64,000 bases of DNA from Bugulina stolonifera (lineage: Eukaryota; Bryozoa; Gymnolaemata; Cheilostomatida; Bugulidae), in contig OW285193.1 of the NCBI GenBank assembly GCA_935421135.1, positions 10,084,099 through 10,148,098 of the forward strand, read 5' to 3'. The position numbers and the translations under genes are program-made. The notes under the pieces were generated by a model that was given only the letters and a program-made list of their open reading frames with translations, made no database searches and was not told where the DNA came from. Positions within the stretch are counted from its first letter, which is position 1. Every line of letters starts with the position of its first letter. Shown piece by piece: positions 48,290 to 62,100 of the stretch.

Positions 48290-50080
48290 TAGATTACTTG
48301 GCAGACGTCTTATATGGCACACTAGCTTGATACTCTTTTCCTACCTATTTTTCTTCTCTGCAAGTGTCTAAGTTGAAAACTCAACAGATGGATTATGTGG
48401 ACACTGGAAAATTAGTTAGCCTTTTTCCCAAAACTGTCGGAAAATTGTAGGAAAAATTTTATTCCTCTGGGATAGTAAAAAGTGTAATTTTCACAAGACC
48501 AATACCAAATATCAAACATTTTGTACATTCCTATGATTCATTTGCATGTGAAAGTTTTTCATACCAACTACTAACCATTTGGTTTTCATTAAAATACAAC
48601 TTCAATGCATCCATTATTATGTAGCAATGTTATACACTGCAGCTTTACTATACATGTATATGTCAGTAGAAAACAAAGTTATTCTTGTTTCAAAATGGCT
48701 TTGCTGTCTACATTAAGGCTTGATTTTACATGTATATTTTGATTTACTAGCTCGCCAAAACTATCCTAACAGCGATCATCATTTTCAACCTTACACAATG
48801 TTATATTTATGTATTTATCTGCTTCTGGTATTTGCGCCTTGTACACTCAATTACTTATGTCTCCAGATCATTGGAAGTACCTGTAGGAAGCGACAACTAT
48901 TGTACCACACTGATACAATATTTTAAAATGAATATTCAATGCCATTAAGATCACAAATATACATGTACATAATATATGCATCAAAATATGTAACAACCTA
49001 TCCTATCTGATTACAATCTTAGTGCATTTTGGTAAAAGTGTTTTTACTTTGAATTTCTCTTGCTGTAATTTACATCTTCAAAAACTGACTTAGCAGAGAG
49101 ACCCTGCTTGTTTCCTTTTGCTATGTCTTTCTCTAACAGGGTAGATTTCACTTCATCCTGTGAAACGCTAGATTTAAAATTTTTTTAATTCACACAATTA
49201 TTTTATTTCCTTATTCAGCACCATTTGAACGAAGAAATTCACTCCAGAGCACGTGCTTTGATACATCCCTAAAAATTCACTTCATACAATCGTGAATAAT
49301 ATGTACTATTGGGAACAACTGCTTCCAATACGATCATCATCTGACTTTTTTTCCACCAGAGTATCAACATACTCTGCAAGTCCAAATTAAGCATTACTTC
49401 TGCTTCCTAGCAGAGATATCATCATTTTGTCAGTTTTCAATTAGTTTATAGACCTTATTTCCGATGAAAACTTCTTTTCAGTTGATGATATGATAAGATT
49501 TTCATCATAACCTTTAATATAGAGGCTCTGCTTGTTTCTGTAGCTTTCGTTTTCTCATTTATGATCAATGGTCAAAATTTTCCAGTTGGATTATTTACTT
49601 AATATGACAAAGAATTATAATGATGGCTACCAGCAAATCTAGAATTTGCCAGTTAGTTTGCTTTCCCATACTGGTGCATGTAATGCCAGGAATGCCAGTA
49701 GACCACTGAGTAGATAATTTAAGAATTAATATACAATATACAATCATGTAGAAGCAAAATAATGATACTAACAGCTCCCTTCAGAATGAAGAGAAAGAAA
49801 ATATTTAAATTTTGGTGATATTACCTTGTAGAAACGTTGATTTCAGCATCTACTATCTCGGCAAAATACATTTAAATGCATCAAACAGACAAATTGTACC
49901 AAGAAAAAGGTTTAATACATAAAATATAGATTCTATCGGTCAAATGATGCTTTAATATCTACGTGTGGCAGAATATAATCTCCAGTTACAGGATGTTGGA
50001 GACGCTAAATTTAACCTGTGTTAATTTCAAGGTTTGTTATTTTCAGCGGAAGAAGGAATTTTTAGTCTGTGAGTCTAATT
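48290..50080. other. Intergenic, nothing recognised
   Basis: Some short open frames (for example plus 48720-48926) lack any motif or splice support. Faint array-like echoes occur near 49370-49430 ('gcagagatatcatcattttg'). Confidence 0.45.
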
Positions 50081-50084
50081 ACTG

Positions 50085-51156
50085 TTAGCTGACGACACAG
50101 TGGGAGATTTCTTCTTTGTTCGGTCCTCCACCAAAGCATGAGCTGTGCTGTGGGAAATTAATTCTACTTGGGAAGAGTATAATTTCATGGCCACCTCTAT
50201 AATTATGGGGGGCTTGATCTTTTTTGGCTTTCTTCCTTTCTCTGCGTTTAAGCTCTGGATTACATAAGTATATTGCTGGATAAAACATTATTATTGTGGT
50301 GAGGAATAGGACTTTTTATGTAGCAGACTAGTGTTCTCAAAACTCCGAATTGTAAAACAATATCACAAAAGGCAACAAATCACCCAGTATTTTATAACAT
50401 AATTATGCTACTATTTAAAGGCAGGGTTCACTTCACTTGTTCTTCTGACTAGACTATAATCTTTTCATTTACTGCTAGTCAACTAATTTTATTCTGCTCT
50501 GGTATGCAATTTATGGCTTTTGCATTTTTATGAGAGTTTTCGTCCCCAACACATTCAAACCGCATCACCTCCATCGCAGCATATTTTACTAACATTGACT
50601 TTGCTATCACTACCTCACTTCTAGAGCCTAGTTCCCAAAGTTCCAACTTCACTTTCTTCTTAAAATGTAGTTAGATAACTTCTCTTGTATCCAAGGAACC
50701 ATGTAGGTGCTTTCTCTGTCCGTGTACACTTTACACCGTAGATGTGGAGTAACAACGACTGTAAACAGATGAAGTATGAGAAGCAGCACTGCCTCGGAAA
50801 GTTTAAAGGCCAAAACTGTTACAAGAAGAATAAGTTATCATCTCATGAAGAAATAAGATAGAAATAAGGTAAAGTATTGCATCTACATGTAATGTCTGTA
50901 CCCTCCATGAGTACAGAAGCAGTTTCCCATACCCTTTAATCTCTATCTCAAATAATGTACATAGTGCTACCATGTTCATTATCTTAGATAGAGATTAAAG
51001 AGTATGGAAAACTGCTTCTGTACTCATGAAAGGTACATATATTATACTATAATGTTGAAGAACTCAAGGCATGGTGTAGACACACAGGAGCCGCTTATTA
51101 CAATTTAGTCTAGAACAATATTTACCAGCTAAGGACTGAGTTGTCTTTGGATCATT
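50085..51156 (-). CDS. Candidate two-exon 3' end of an unknown gene
   Basis: A last exon ends at TAA (50085) and reads ELKRRERKKAKKDQAPHNY then HEIILFPSRINFPQHSS, preceded by ATCCAG acceptors at 50255 or about 50278, both needing one incoming base. An upstream 31-base exon 51156-51126 (acceptor TATTAATAG, donor GCTG then GTAAAT) reads NDPKTTQSLA and leaves exactly one base. A basic cluster suggests a nuclear or nucleic-acid-binding tail. It cannot be an alternative end of the 16-exon gene, which requires two incoming bases. Support is phase agreement only. Confidence 0.3.
50742..50861 (+). other. Short Cys-spaced plus-strand frame
   Basis: After the acceptor-like TTTACACCGTAG, a 39-codon frame runs from ATG to TAG. 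It is Lys-rich with cysteines spaced nine apart (DCKQMKYEKQHCLG then CYKKNK). A second plus-strand Cys-containing frame with acceptor TTTTTCAG lies at about 51181-51269 and ends RRVCC. They do not join in phase as read. No family is recognised. Confidence 0.22.
50897..51037. repeat. 61 bp near-perfect inverted repeat (hairpin)
   Basis: Arms 50897-50957 and 50977-51037 match over 61 bases with about six mismatches, around a 19-base loop. Ends are TGTACC...GGTACA. It could be a palindromic MITE, or, if transcribed, a long hairpin RNA or miRNA-like precursor. Confidence 0.85.
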
Positions 51157-52015
51157 CTATTAATAATAGAACCATTTTTCAGGTATAGCTAGGAGTTGGA
51201 AAGAAGACGGAAGAGAATTATACACCACAAGCCAATGCGAGAATTCTGTAAGGAGAGTGTGCTGCTAGTCCAAATATTGAGTAATGTATAACTCCAGATG
51301 TAGACCAGCATTAGTATGTTTCGCAATTATTTTTGTTTCAACTCAGCCATACTGTTAGTAGAGAACGGATACTTTCAGACAAGACAGTAATATGTATTTT
51401 GTTTATATAACATGCATGAGCTACACTAATTCATGCAAGTTATATGACCACCATACATTGTAAATTGTTTCACTGGCATGTAGCATTTGCTCAACCTAAC
51501 ACCGAAACAAAGTTTTCATACATGTACATGTAGATACATTCAACTGGCTCCTAAATTTGGCAGTATATTGAAACAGGGGCGGCTATAGGCACCCACGCCA
51601 CCATCCTAGGGGTGTGTTTAATCAAGCTTGCAATACTAGCTGTGCTCTGTAAACTATCAATACTATGCATGTCCAGGCTTCAATTCATTTTCTATTTACT
51701 TGCTCAGGCAATACAGTCATTGTATAGTGCTGTAATAGTGGCGTTATCCGTGTAGACTGTACCCATACTTGTTCATGTTGCACACTTATCTTGTATTAAC
51801 TAACTCAGACACATGAAATCCATGGTTTCTTGAAAATAGGCTGGTGTTGAAATTTTCCCTATATCCGTCCCCTGCATTGAAAGCTTAATGGAGTTAGAGT
51901 GCTTCTGTCCATAACCAGATGTTGTGGTGAAAAGTTTAACACTCGCCTATTTTGAGTATCTCATCAGTTGAAACATTTTCAGATGTGTTAAGTAATTTAA
52001 GGTAATGTTTGCTGC

Positions 52016-52159
52016 TCATTTCATCTTATACACATTTGTAGTTGCTATGGCAATAGATATTGTATCCAGAGCCACTGCACGATCTCTACAGCCACCATGG
52101 CATTCACAGTCATTATGTGCTTTACATCCACAAAAGTATGGACAATACCCATGTTCTCT
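52016..52159 (-). other. Cysteine-rich open frame, possible relic
   Basis: The minus strand reads REHGYCPYFCGCKAHNDCEC then HGGCRDRAVALDTIS, ending in TGA. Upstream of an in-frame TAG the same frame continues YGCRDLGC, repeating the GCRD wording, so the TAG looks like a nonsense change or a splice acceptor (GGTGTTAG). Eight cysteines in about 30 residues suggest a small disulfide-rich domain. No family is assigned. A second overlapping open frame weakens the case. Confidence 0.28.
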
Positions 52160-53180
52160 CTAACACCCAAGGTCTCTACAGCCATACTGAAGTGTTGTAA
52201 ATGAATTTTCTTGGATGAGTGCAAAATGGTACATTTAACAAACTTATAGAGCAGACCAAATGACTTAGTAGCAAAACTTCTCTTGGCACAAGACTTCTTT
52301 TTTTTGTCAGTTAGTTGATTGAATCCTTTATATTATCATTATGCATGTAAGAATAGTTATTGCAGTAGAATTGGTGATGTGTAAGATGTGTAACGAGATA
52401 TCCTGTAACCATCCTCTTCTATAATACTGCTGGTGTTATGCAATATCAATTTCATATATTGAATGCAATTTTATACGTTTATTCACTATTTTACTTCATG
52501 TCTTGTAATAATGTAAATACAATTATACAAAATGTAACTATGGAAGGAAAATTTTGAATAAAGAACAGTTCTATTAAAGTTTATTTTTTGACAGCATAAA
52601 TCTGGGTACACAGCATTTCACACAATAGTATAGATGCGGACCAAATTATCTTACACTCTCAACTTACACATTGTATATGTGGAGTATTTGCAAAGAATAA
52701 AGTCAAGCTTTAAATTTGCTCCTGCGACAAATAAATTCTAATGCAAGAGATTCGCTTCAGGATTTACTAAGATATTGACATGTACATGTAGATGTATTTT
52801 TAAAATGATCTTGAAATGTTAGAACTAAAACACACTAGTGGTTCGATACACGTGTAAACTCACTTTCCTGAGAAAATTGCATAAAATAAAATAAAATTAT
52901 TGTGTGCAGTTTGAGCATACATCTAGACATTTTATAAATTACCATACAATGTACATAATTCAAACTAGGTTTTTACTAGGACAGTGATATTAGGCTACTG
53001 AGACACACATGCTTAAAACTAAAACTACAGCTAGATTAAAATGTCTTTCTACCAATGCAAACATGCATAGGTATGTAAAATCGTGTGAGAGAATATACAA
53101 AAATTAGTACCAGGCACTACCAAAAATAGAAAGAGGTCAACTGTCTACAGTGTATTCCAATTAGTCTTCTACCTGGACTG

Positions 53181-56100
53181 TTACTTTTTTCTCTGTTTAC
53201 CTTTCCCTTTGTAGGTTGTCACTTCATCTGTTTTCATTGGCATTGAACTAAATACAAATTTCCTACTTGAAGCTTGGTTAGGCTGGCATGACTGCTGCTG
53301 GTCTGGTTGTTTTGATGGAATGGATTTTTTCTTGGTGCTCACACCACTACATCCCTGAATCAGTCTAAAAATGCAAAACAAAAGTTTATAGAATAAGTTA
53401 TCAAACCATCAGTGCTAAATTGGTATAGGTCTAACGTCTTGGTTTTTTTATTTCTCCGGTTTCTTAGTTAAATTAATGCAAACGAGATCTAGTTGAAAAA
53501 AGTTGCCAGTTCTGTTGAATAACCCTAAAGTAATAAACAATATGGGTACAATAAATATTCTGCATTAGTATTAATCTTGAAATATGCACATTTTAGCACC
53601 TTTAGTCAAAAAGGGCGAACTTCAATTCCATAGATGAAAGATCCACTCGCTCAGTGAGTTTGCAAGTAAAATTAACTGAGGAGACGATGTGTCGTGCAGT
53701 AAAAAGTTTTCCGAAACATGGAGTATGACCAAAATATCTGTTTATCTGCAGACTTATTGTTCATTTATTGTCTTACTGCCTATCTATATACTTATTATTT
53801 GTCGGCTACAGACTTACTGTTACACAAGTACTCACGTTGTCTCTTGATACTTTGGCAATCGTCGTCCGGCCACTCGGGATGATGTACGAGTCCTGGTGGC
53901 AGCTTCCACAGACTTGAAAAGTTTTCTTGCTCTCTTTTTGATTGTACATGTAGATCTTGTTCTCTTTTTCTGTTTGCCTCTTCTGTCAAAGTTATTCTTT
54001 CTTGGCCAGAGTAAGACACCACGCCTCGAGATGTATGAGGTCCTAGCCTTAAATAGCCGCTCTGATGATAGAACATAATCTCTGTCTGCAGTTTGCTTTT
54101 TTTCTCCAGTGAGCTTTCTGTAAAACAAATGAACACTCAGGATATTTAAGGAGTTGCCATCATTGTGTGGTTGTGTAGAAAGACCGATGTGAAGAGCGTT
54201 AGATTCCCCATCTTTGAGAGTGTTATGCTTCGAGTTGACATTAAATTAAGATGGGATAATGCAAAATAATGAACAGTTTCATTCAGATGTGGAGATGAGA
54301 AGGTTGAAATGGTGTTTAGCTGATCAAACTGAAGAATCGATGTGGTGCATAACTGCCTGCACCAAATCCACAGCTACTACGACCCAACCAGAATGATGCC
54401 TAGGTATCAACCTTTCCAGAAATAAATATTTTTCGTTGTGAATAGCTCTCATCTTGCTTGAGAAAGTTAGACTCCGGCATTAAAAAAAAGAAGATTGTCT
54501 AAAAATGCTGTAATTTGCCTCGGGCTTTTCATTACATTCTCATGCATGTTGCTGTCAATGTTTAGCAATATTTTCCTATAGCAAGCTACTTGTTCATTAG
54601 TTATTTGTAAAGCGATTTTTATTCAATGGACAATGAAAAAATTCAACTTTTCGAAACTAATTATTTCAACAGCGGACTCATTACATTGTATTCTAATGCA
54701 ATTACATACCTTCTTTTCTTTTTCTCTGGCTCTAAGCTCTCAACTGTGCACCTTCGTTTCAAACCACGAGATGTTGTCGCGCCGCTATCAGTTTCATCCC
54801 TACCCACATCACTGTAAAGTCCAAAATATTGTGACACTTTGCACTCAAGCAGCTCTACATGTACATAGGATAGACTAGAATTTGTTCATTTAAAAAAACA
54901 GAATAAAATAGGCGAATGGGACTGTTTACTAATACCTTGCTGCACAGACGTCTGTAATAGTCGCGTTCTCTCATGTCCATAGTCAAATCGCATCATTTAA
55001 TTCTGTTACGAAAGCGCCAGTGTGGGAGCTAGTCTAGTGAAATCACCAGCTGTTTGTACCTATCTCAGCTTTATATAATAAAACTGCTGCTTTCATCTTC
55101 CGTATGTGATTACAACCGTAGGTTAAAGCTATTTTTTATGCCTTATCACCTTTCAAATTGCTATTCTATGCTCTTTTAGCAAAAACTCAATAAACTCTTC
55201 CCTACCCGGAGTTTATTTTTGTATTTACATGAAAAGAATTGTAATTTATAAAGCTACCAATGATGGTTTGTTATTAACCACCACTTATCATTCAGGTGGT
55301 TTCCACCTTAATTAATTATAGAAGTGCAAACAGCTATAGTGCCCATTTCTCTTTGGCAATATGTAACTCTGCCTCCACACTTAACTCAGTGTTGAGAAGG
55401 AACAACTTCAAGAAGATCTAAAGTTGTTTAAATGCATGTAGTTGTAGCTACATGTACAACTCTCTGCTGAAAGGCAGTGTCATGTGGAAGTTAAGAGACG
55501 TGTCATTGTCCTTAATATTTGACATTTTTCCATCGATATATTTGAATACTTATTTTATCGTTTAAAATAAGGTAGTTTTGTCAGAAGATTTGCAGCAGTG
55601 TGGTAGCAGAAACTATGAACTGGTCTACTGCCTTTTTGCCTACTATTTTGAGTACATCTTAGTTTACTATCAATAGACACAAGTAACTGATTCATCATAA
55701 GTAGCAAGTGCACTCTCTATGTCTATGCTCTAATTCTGTGTCAAATAGCAATTTGGGTACCAAAAACTATTCTGTACTTTCAAAGCCAGCAACTTTCAGT
55801 CATGGGAATAACGATAATTCCGCAATTGATTAGCTAATTCTTACCCTGATCGAGTGCCCTTGAGATTCCATTTAGCTAGAAGAATAGGATGTATAGCACT
55901 AGTCAGATTTGCCTGATCGGGTTCCTCTTCAGCGTTACTGTAGAATCAAAAGCACCAAATAGTACATTTAGCTTGTCTATTATTCATATTGAGAGTAAGA
56001 AAACTTAATTTACTTTGTAGAGGAACAGAAACAGCCTACCACTGGAAATAAGTTTGATATTTAGGTGCAAAAATCTGCAGGATGAAGTGAAAAGACTATT

Positions 56101-59100
56101 GCTTCATGAATTCATTGTGATTCTATGGTATATTCTTACCTAGGCAATGTCTCTGAATGTCCTTCTCCTGTACGAGTTCGACATGTAGGTCTTCTAATTG
56201 CATCAGTCATTGCTGGTCTGCATGTAAATGAAAAGCACAAAATATAGAAACTGTGTATTTTTGTGATGTTTATGGCAATTAGCGTATTTACTGCTAATTA
56301 ATCACAGGTACAATCTGAACAACATAACACTGTTGAACAAGTCGCAGTAGAGTTACAATTGAGTACCAAAGCTGGTTCAAGAATTTCAAAACTAGTAACT
56401 CTCAGCTACGAGAATAAGCATAATTCCACAAAGTACTTGCTAGTTCTTACCTTGATTGATCGTCTCTGGTATTCCATTCTGTTGGAAGAACAAGTGTTGT
56501 ACCAATGGGATTCGGCAGCTCTGGTTCCTCTTCAGCGTATTTACTGTAAGATCAAAAGCATCATAACAATATCCATGTATTAAATAATGGTGCCTCATAA
56601 TTGATAGCTCCGGCTAATCATTCATAACAAGATAACTACATGTACATGTATGTGCTTTTAAAATCTGTTTAAATATTATAGCAGATTCTCTAGATCTCTC
56701 AGTCGCTGAACATTTAGCTTCCCATTGAGAGCACAGCAACTTGTTCAGTATGCAGAAGAAAAGATGTTTTAATATTGACGATAGCACTGCTAAGATGAGC
56801 TTTCTATTTACTTTGTGGATTTGCTGTAAGTCTATGATCTACTCTTACCCAGGCAATGTCTCTGAACGTCCTTCTCCTGTATGAGTTCTAGCTTTTCTGA
56901 TTGTATGAATTACGGGTGCTCTACATTACAAATGTAGAGGTGCAAAACACTAGCAAAAGTGCATATTTGGGAAAGTTAATAATAACAGCTAATTACAACT
57001 ACAATCTATTTTTACATTGTATACAGAATATTTGAAAAATTCTCAGACAGTTGATTTTAGATATTCTACACTGTGTAGACGAATTTAGAAATAATGTACA
57101 TTGAGACAAATTACTAATAACATTATAAGCTTGAATACCAAGGGCTCTACAATTTGTTTGTATAACTAAAAAACTCATGAAAAATAATAGCATAATGTCA
57201 ACCTACTGCATTTATGCAAATATTGTCGTTCTAACATACTGTGGGTTTCGTTACAGTAACTATGCACCAGAAAGTGAGGCAATATAGGGCATCAACGCAG
57301 GCATAATATAAAATGATGTCTCATGTATGCATCAGTACTTCTCAGAAACTTGCATGTTGCTCATTAAAAGTGGTATTACATGTATTTCTGATATTAAGGA
57401 AATTATTACCTGGAAACTGTGTTAGGAGCAAGAGGCCGCAATACGTTATCACTTCTAATCATCTCTGTAGGAAGACCCCTTAAAGTATGTAATAAAATAT
57501 ATTAGTTCGATCAATGGGCACCTTGTGGTGGTGTCATGGAAGTTACCATAATTAAATGCTAAGAGACAACTAAAATCAGTGGTGAACAGGATCTTTGCAA
57601 AAAATTAGAGCAGACAAGATTCAACTGATACAGCAAGGTTAAAATACACGCAAAGATGAACAGAGGTAAGTTTTGGTTATTTCAAGATTATTAGCTACTC
57701 TCTCAAATTATCATCTGTAGAAAAAAATCTATCTGCGGGTAAAAACACTAGAAACTATGCCAAAGACTTTTTCTGCCATTTTCACGCAAACAACAAAACA
57801 AAAGCATTATTGAAACTACCGAACAGACGTCTTGGCAGATCTTGGCAATCTGTGAGATTTTTTGAAATAAGAAAATATAATATTATTCTAATTAATATAA
57901 GTAAATGCATGTGACTGATATTACATACATGTGGATCACTGCTTTGTTTTGGCAGTGTTAGACTTTAGCGTGGTAAACCTTACCATAATATGATATCAAG
58001 CCACTTACCGTCGTCCTCTCCGGTGATGCTGTGTGGCAGATATTGGCAACAATGATGGCCGCTGAAGTGGCGACAATCTTCTATAAGCAAAATTATTCAC
58101 TAAAATAATATGCCAGTTGATAGGATTGTAATATTACTGGTTATGCAGCTTAATACACATGTACATGGTACATAATAATATTAGATGCTGTAGCGGCGTG
58201 AAGACGATTAAATTGACTTGGAGTAGGTGCAATCACCGTACATTGCACCTTACGCTCTCTACAACCAACAAGGTTGATGAAGAAAATTAATTATTTAATC
58301 ATGCTACATTGAACAAGTCATTATTGTTTAATGTGATCAATGTAGTTCAGTCCCACAGATTGTGTAACTTCCGGCAATTAAGACAAAACGGATGAAAACT
58401 TCAAAAGGTTGGGAAGTTTAGCTTCAACTTACATGTAAGTTTATTGTGCTTGTGCTGCAGTAGACAGAGTTGTGTTATCTTGCCTTTACTTAATCAGCTA
58501 ACTCTATTCAATGATACTTTGATTACAACTCTTATATTAAGATGCAGCAATTTTGCTTGTGTTATATACAATTATTGTAGTGTCTTCCCAACCTCTTGGA
58601 GTAATCAGGGCGACAAATCAGGGCGACAAATAGGGCCATTGACCTAGGATTTCACTCGGTGGGCGAAAGCCATCTCTAGCTCAAAGACACTCTAGAACTT
58701 TTTTATGAGAAAATAAAGATTTTTCTTAACTAAGCCAGTGTGTCTGTGACCCCATGACTAAAGTCTGTAGACTGAACCCCTGAGCAATTTGGCCTGTGCT
58801 TAAATCTTTGTCACGAAGACATTAGATTTACTTTTTGAAATTTAGCTGTTTACATAAAAGTCTTATAGCAGAAGTTGAATGATTTCACAGAATCAACTAA
58901 AATAGCTAGCCGTATGGTAAATTGTGCAAGCTTTTAAGTTTATCTTCATTTCTTATTTGTTTGCAGCAAACGGCTGCCATTTTAGAATCCATTTGGCCGC
59001 AATATATAAATCAGCTACATTAGTTTCCGTGATAGGCCTATTTACACCAATCTAAACCTACTGTTCCAAATATGGCAGAATATAGCAAAACATGCAGTTT

Positions 59101-62100
59101 GCTAAGACAATGGTTGCATAGCCTGCAAATTCAGAGATGCGCAAACCCAAGATTGTACATTTGTAGCCGAGAGCTTTCGGTGCTGCCTCAAAACACATGG
59201 CATAGCCAATTTATGTTTGTATAAATTTCTCCTGCTAAAATATCCACTAACTCTTGCAACAGCCATCAGGAAAAGAACATTTTGAGAATTAGTAATTCCT
59301 TATCTCTTTGGGAACCTGATTGACCTACTTTTCCGCTTTGGTTTGACACCTTTAGAAGTTTTTGCCTTATAGTTTTGACCATACATAAATATTCACTGTA
59401 TGGAACAGAATATTGAGGCCATACCAGAATATTTGACATCATGTATATCTCAACATTTAAGATAAATAACAAGGTAAATACATTATTAATAACATGTACA
59501 GTATACACTATACAGTACTTCGTGAAAAGCTACACGGATATAAATATCATCGGTAGGTTTATTGCACTCATTCCTTACCTTGGTTGTCTTCTTCTGTCGC
59601 TTTGACCAGGTTGGCTCAACCTCAATTGACCAATAGCTGGTAATAGCTCCTCGGCCAAGCTTCCGTGCTCACTAGGCCTCTGCATAATTGGACTAGAACA
59701 ACTTCGGCTAAGCGTCCTTCGGTTTTCACGACTTGGACCAGCATTACTTGGTTGTGATTCACCAGGTCCTGGTGCAATTTTTTCTGGTTTTCTTAGGCTG
59801 GGATTGCTCAGTCGAGGTCGTCTCGGACGTGTTACACTCTCTGCCACCAAACTGGGTCTTTGTTGACTCGACACTGCTGCACCTTCTGCTTCTGCACTAG
59901 GTCCTGGTTTGTTTAGTGCACCTTCACTGGAAAGTAGGCCAAGGCAATGCAAGAGTAGAAAATACATAGAATGAAATTGACTAGCTAAAATTTGGCATAG
60001 TACCAGAGCATAAAATTATTTTCAAATCTTGAGAGTTCCAGATTTTTAATCCATTTCAGAATTACCGTACGTGTAGCTCATGTTCTGAGAGAGAAGCTAC
60101 GTAGCTAGCAAAAGAATAGATGCACAAAGTAGTATAGCATATTAAGTAGCCCAGGTTACGTTTTTTGGTTATTAATTTGCCAACATATTGAAAGTGTGCC
60201 AAACATACATGTAAATGTAGGAGAAAATTGTAGGTTTACCTTCTAACTCGCCGATATCTGTTTGCCATTTCTGTTCTACGATGCCTATCACTGAAATTGA
60301 AAAGGTAGCAGGACATGGTTGTGCACTTTTCACTCCAACACAATAACTGCTGCTAATTTTGGTAGTCACATTGTTGTAGAGCATTTTGCATATACATGTA
60401 CAATCCTTCTAGTATTCGCTCTGATGTAAATTTATGATTTTACGACTGATGCAGAATAACAACGTAGCCGCAAAGTTATCAAATGCGTATACCTTTCAAA
60501 AACTTCACTATAAACCAACAAAATTGACATACCAAAACCCTGACATTGGAAGTATAGGATTATCATGAAGTAAACGGCTCAGCAATAAAATCTCTTTCAT
60601 CAAAGCTAGCATACTAGCATAACACATAATAGTAAACTAAATTCAAGTCAGCTAGTGCTTTCAATTTGTAATGTACATTTACTTACTCAGTTTGTCGTAG
60701 TGGCCGTGGCAGTTGATTGGGTAAGGGAGGTAAAGAACTCAGTGAGCTTTGTGAACTTGGTTGATAAGATCGAGGTGCCCCTTGCTTCTCTTTTGACTGC
60801 GTTTTAGGTATATCAGATTTGGATTTCGAGTTAATGCTCGTTCGTCGGGAGCCACTAAAGTAACCATATATGAGATTAATCATTATGATATATAACGTGT
60901 TTGCAATTTTTGGTAAAAACAGTGCAATGATTGTAGCAAAATACACACAGACTCGACTAGACAGCTAGGTATAAAGTAGCGCATTTCCTGTGAGACATTG
61001 CTACTATGGGGGAACATGTTGTGGTGACGATAACATTTTTCCGTACTTCAACCGATTTTGAAGCTGTGGAAAAAGCTACCAATTGAGAAAATATAGTAAA
61101 TAATGATACTGTTGCTTTTGATGAATAATCAACATCAAGAGTATACTCATACTCCATACCACTATAAATATTTTTGTATCAACAGTGCACGTACAACTAT
61201 GCCTTGCTCATCACCTGAACAAAATGGGGAATTTGTGAACAGATCGCATGATTGGCTAAAAACATGTTTCCATTTTCAGCAGAATATTTGGTTAAAATTA
61301 TGCAGGAGGTAAAAGTATGTGCCCAAAGTCCATTATACGCTATATTACAAGAGTTGCTACATTCAACCTGGTTTCAAACACAATACAAATACTACCTGGA
61401 GCCACTATACCAATTTAATTTTCTTTCCATGCAAAGCGACAGGAGAAGAATTTTTCCTCCTACACATACAGTATATACCTACAAGCTGACCAAAAATGGT
61501 TTTCCAACCAGGGCTAAAATGTGTGTGATACAATCTTTAATGTCCGAACCAACTTCTATGTGGAAATGCTTAGGGCAACAAATATTAGGAATAGTTGTAC
61601 CTGGTTTTTGATTTTGCACCGCCATGCTCTTCTTTCGTCTTTGCCAGATCCTCTTCATGCTTTGTGGTAGTCCCGCTTCCTCTACAACAATGCACACACA
61701 ACACATTTATTGCATCTACCTGCCATCTTAAAGCACTTGTCTGCAGGTGTTTGAACGCTGAATAATTTTGAACGTGTCCATTACATTGGGAGGGATTTTT
61801 TTTGCACAAGAGAGATACTGCCACCCTACTGACTAGCAGCATTCCATGAGATCTTTGGAAACCTGTATCACTTTCTAGGAGCGATACAAACACTAAAGAC
61901 AATGTGATGTCACTACACTGTACTAAAGACTATGTGATGTCACTACACTGTACTAAGGACAATATGATGCCACTACAATGTACTAAAGACAATGTAATGT
62001 CACTACACTGTACTAAGGACAATATGATGTCACTACACTGTACTAAAGCCAATATGATGTCACTACACTGTACTAAGGACAATATGATGTCACTACACTG

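Noticed and set aside
48720..48926. Membrane-like plus-strand frame (LYLCIYLLLVFAPCTL).
   Set aside because: A hydrophobic stretch arises easily from T-rich DNA; there is no supporting splice or family evidence.
50085..50288. Alternative last exon of the 16-exon gene.
   Set aside because: It requires one incoming base, whereas all exons of that gene leave two, giving an immediate stop.
53795..54136. The longer 113-codon frame on the same exon.
   Set aside because: Only the overlapping frame that ends in AC before GTGAGT joins the next exon (A|CTG ATT CAG) and the previous one; the longer frame fails at both junctions.
59575..59967. Treating the 130-codon frame as a single-exon gene.
   Set aside because: Its core (59926-59579) is bounded by a clear acceptor and donor and joins in phase with neighbours; the ends of the open frame are intron read-through.
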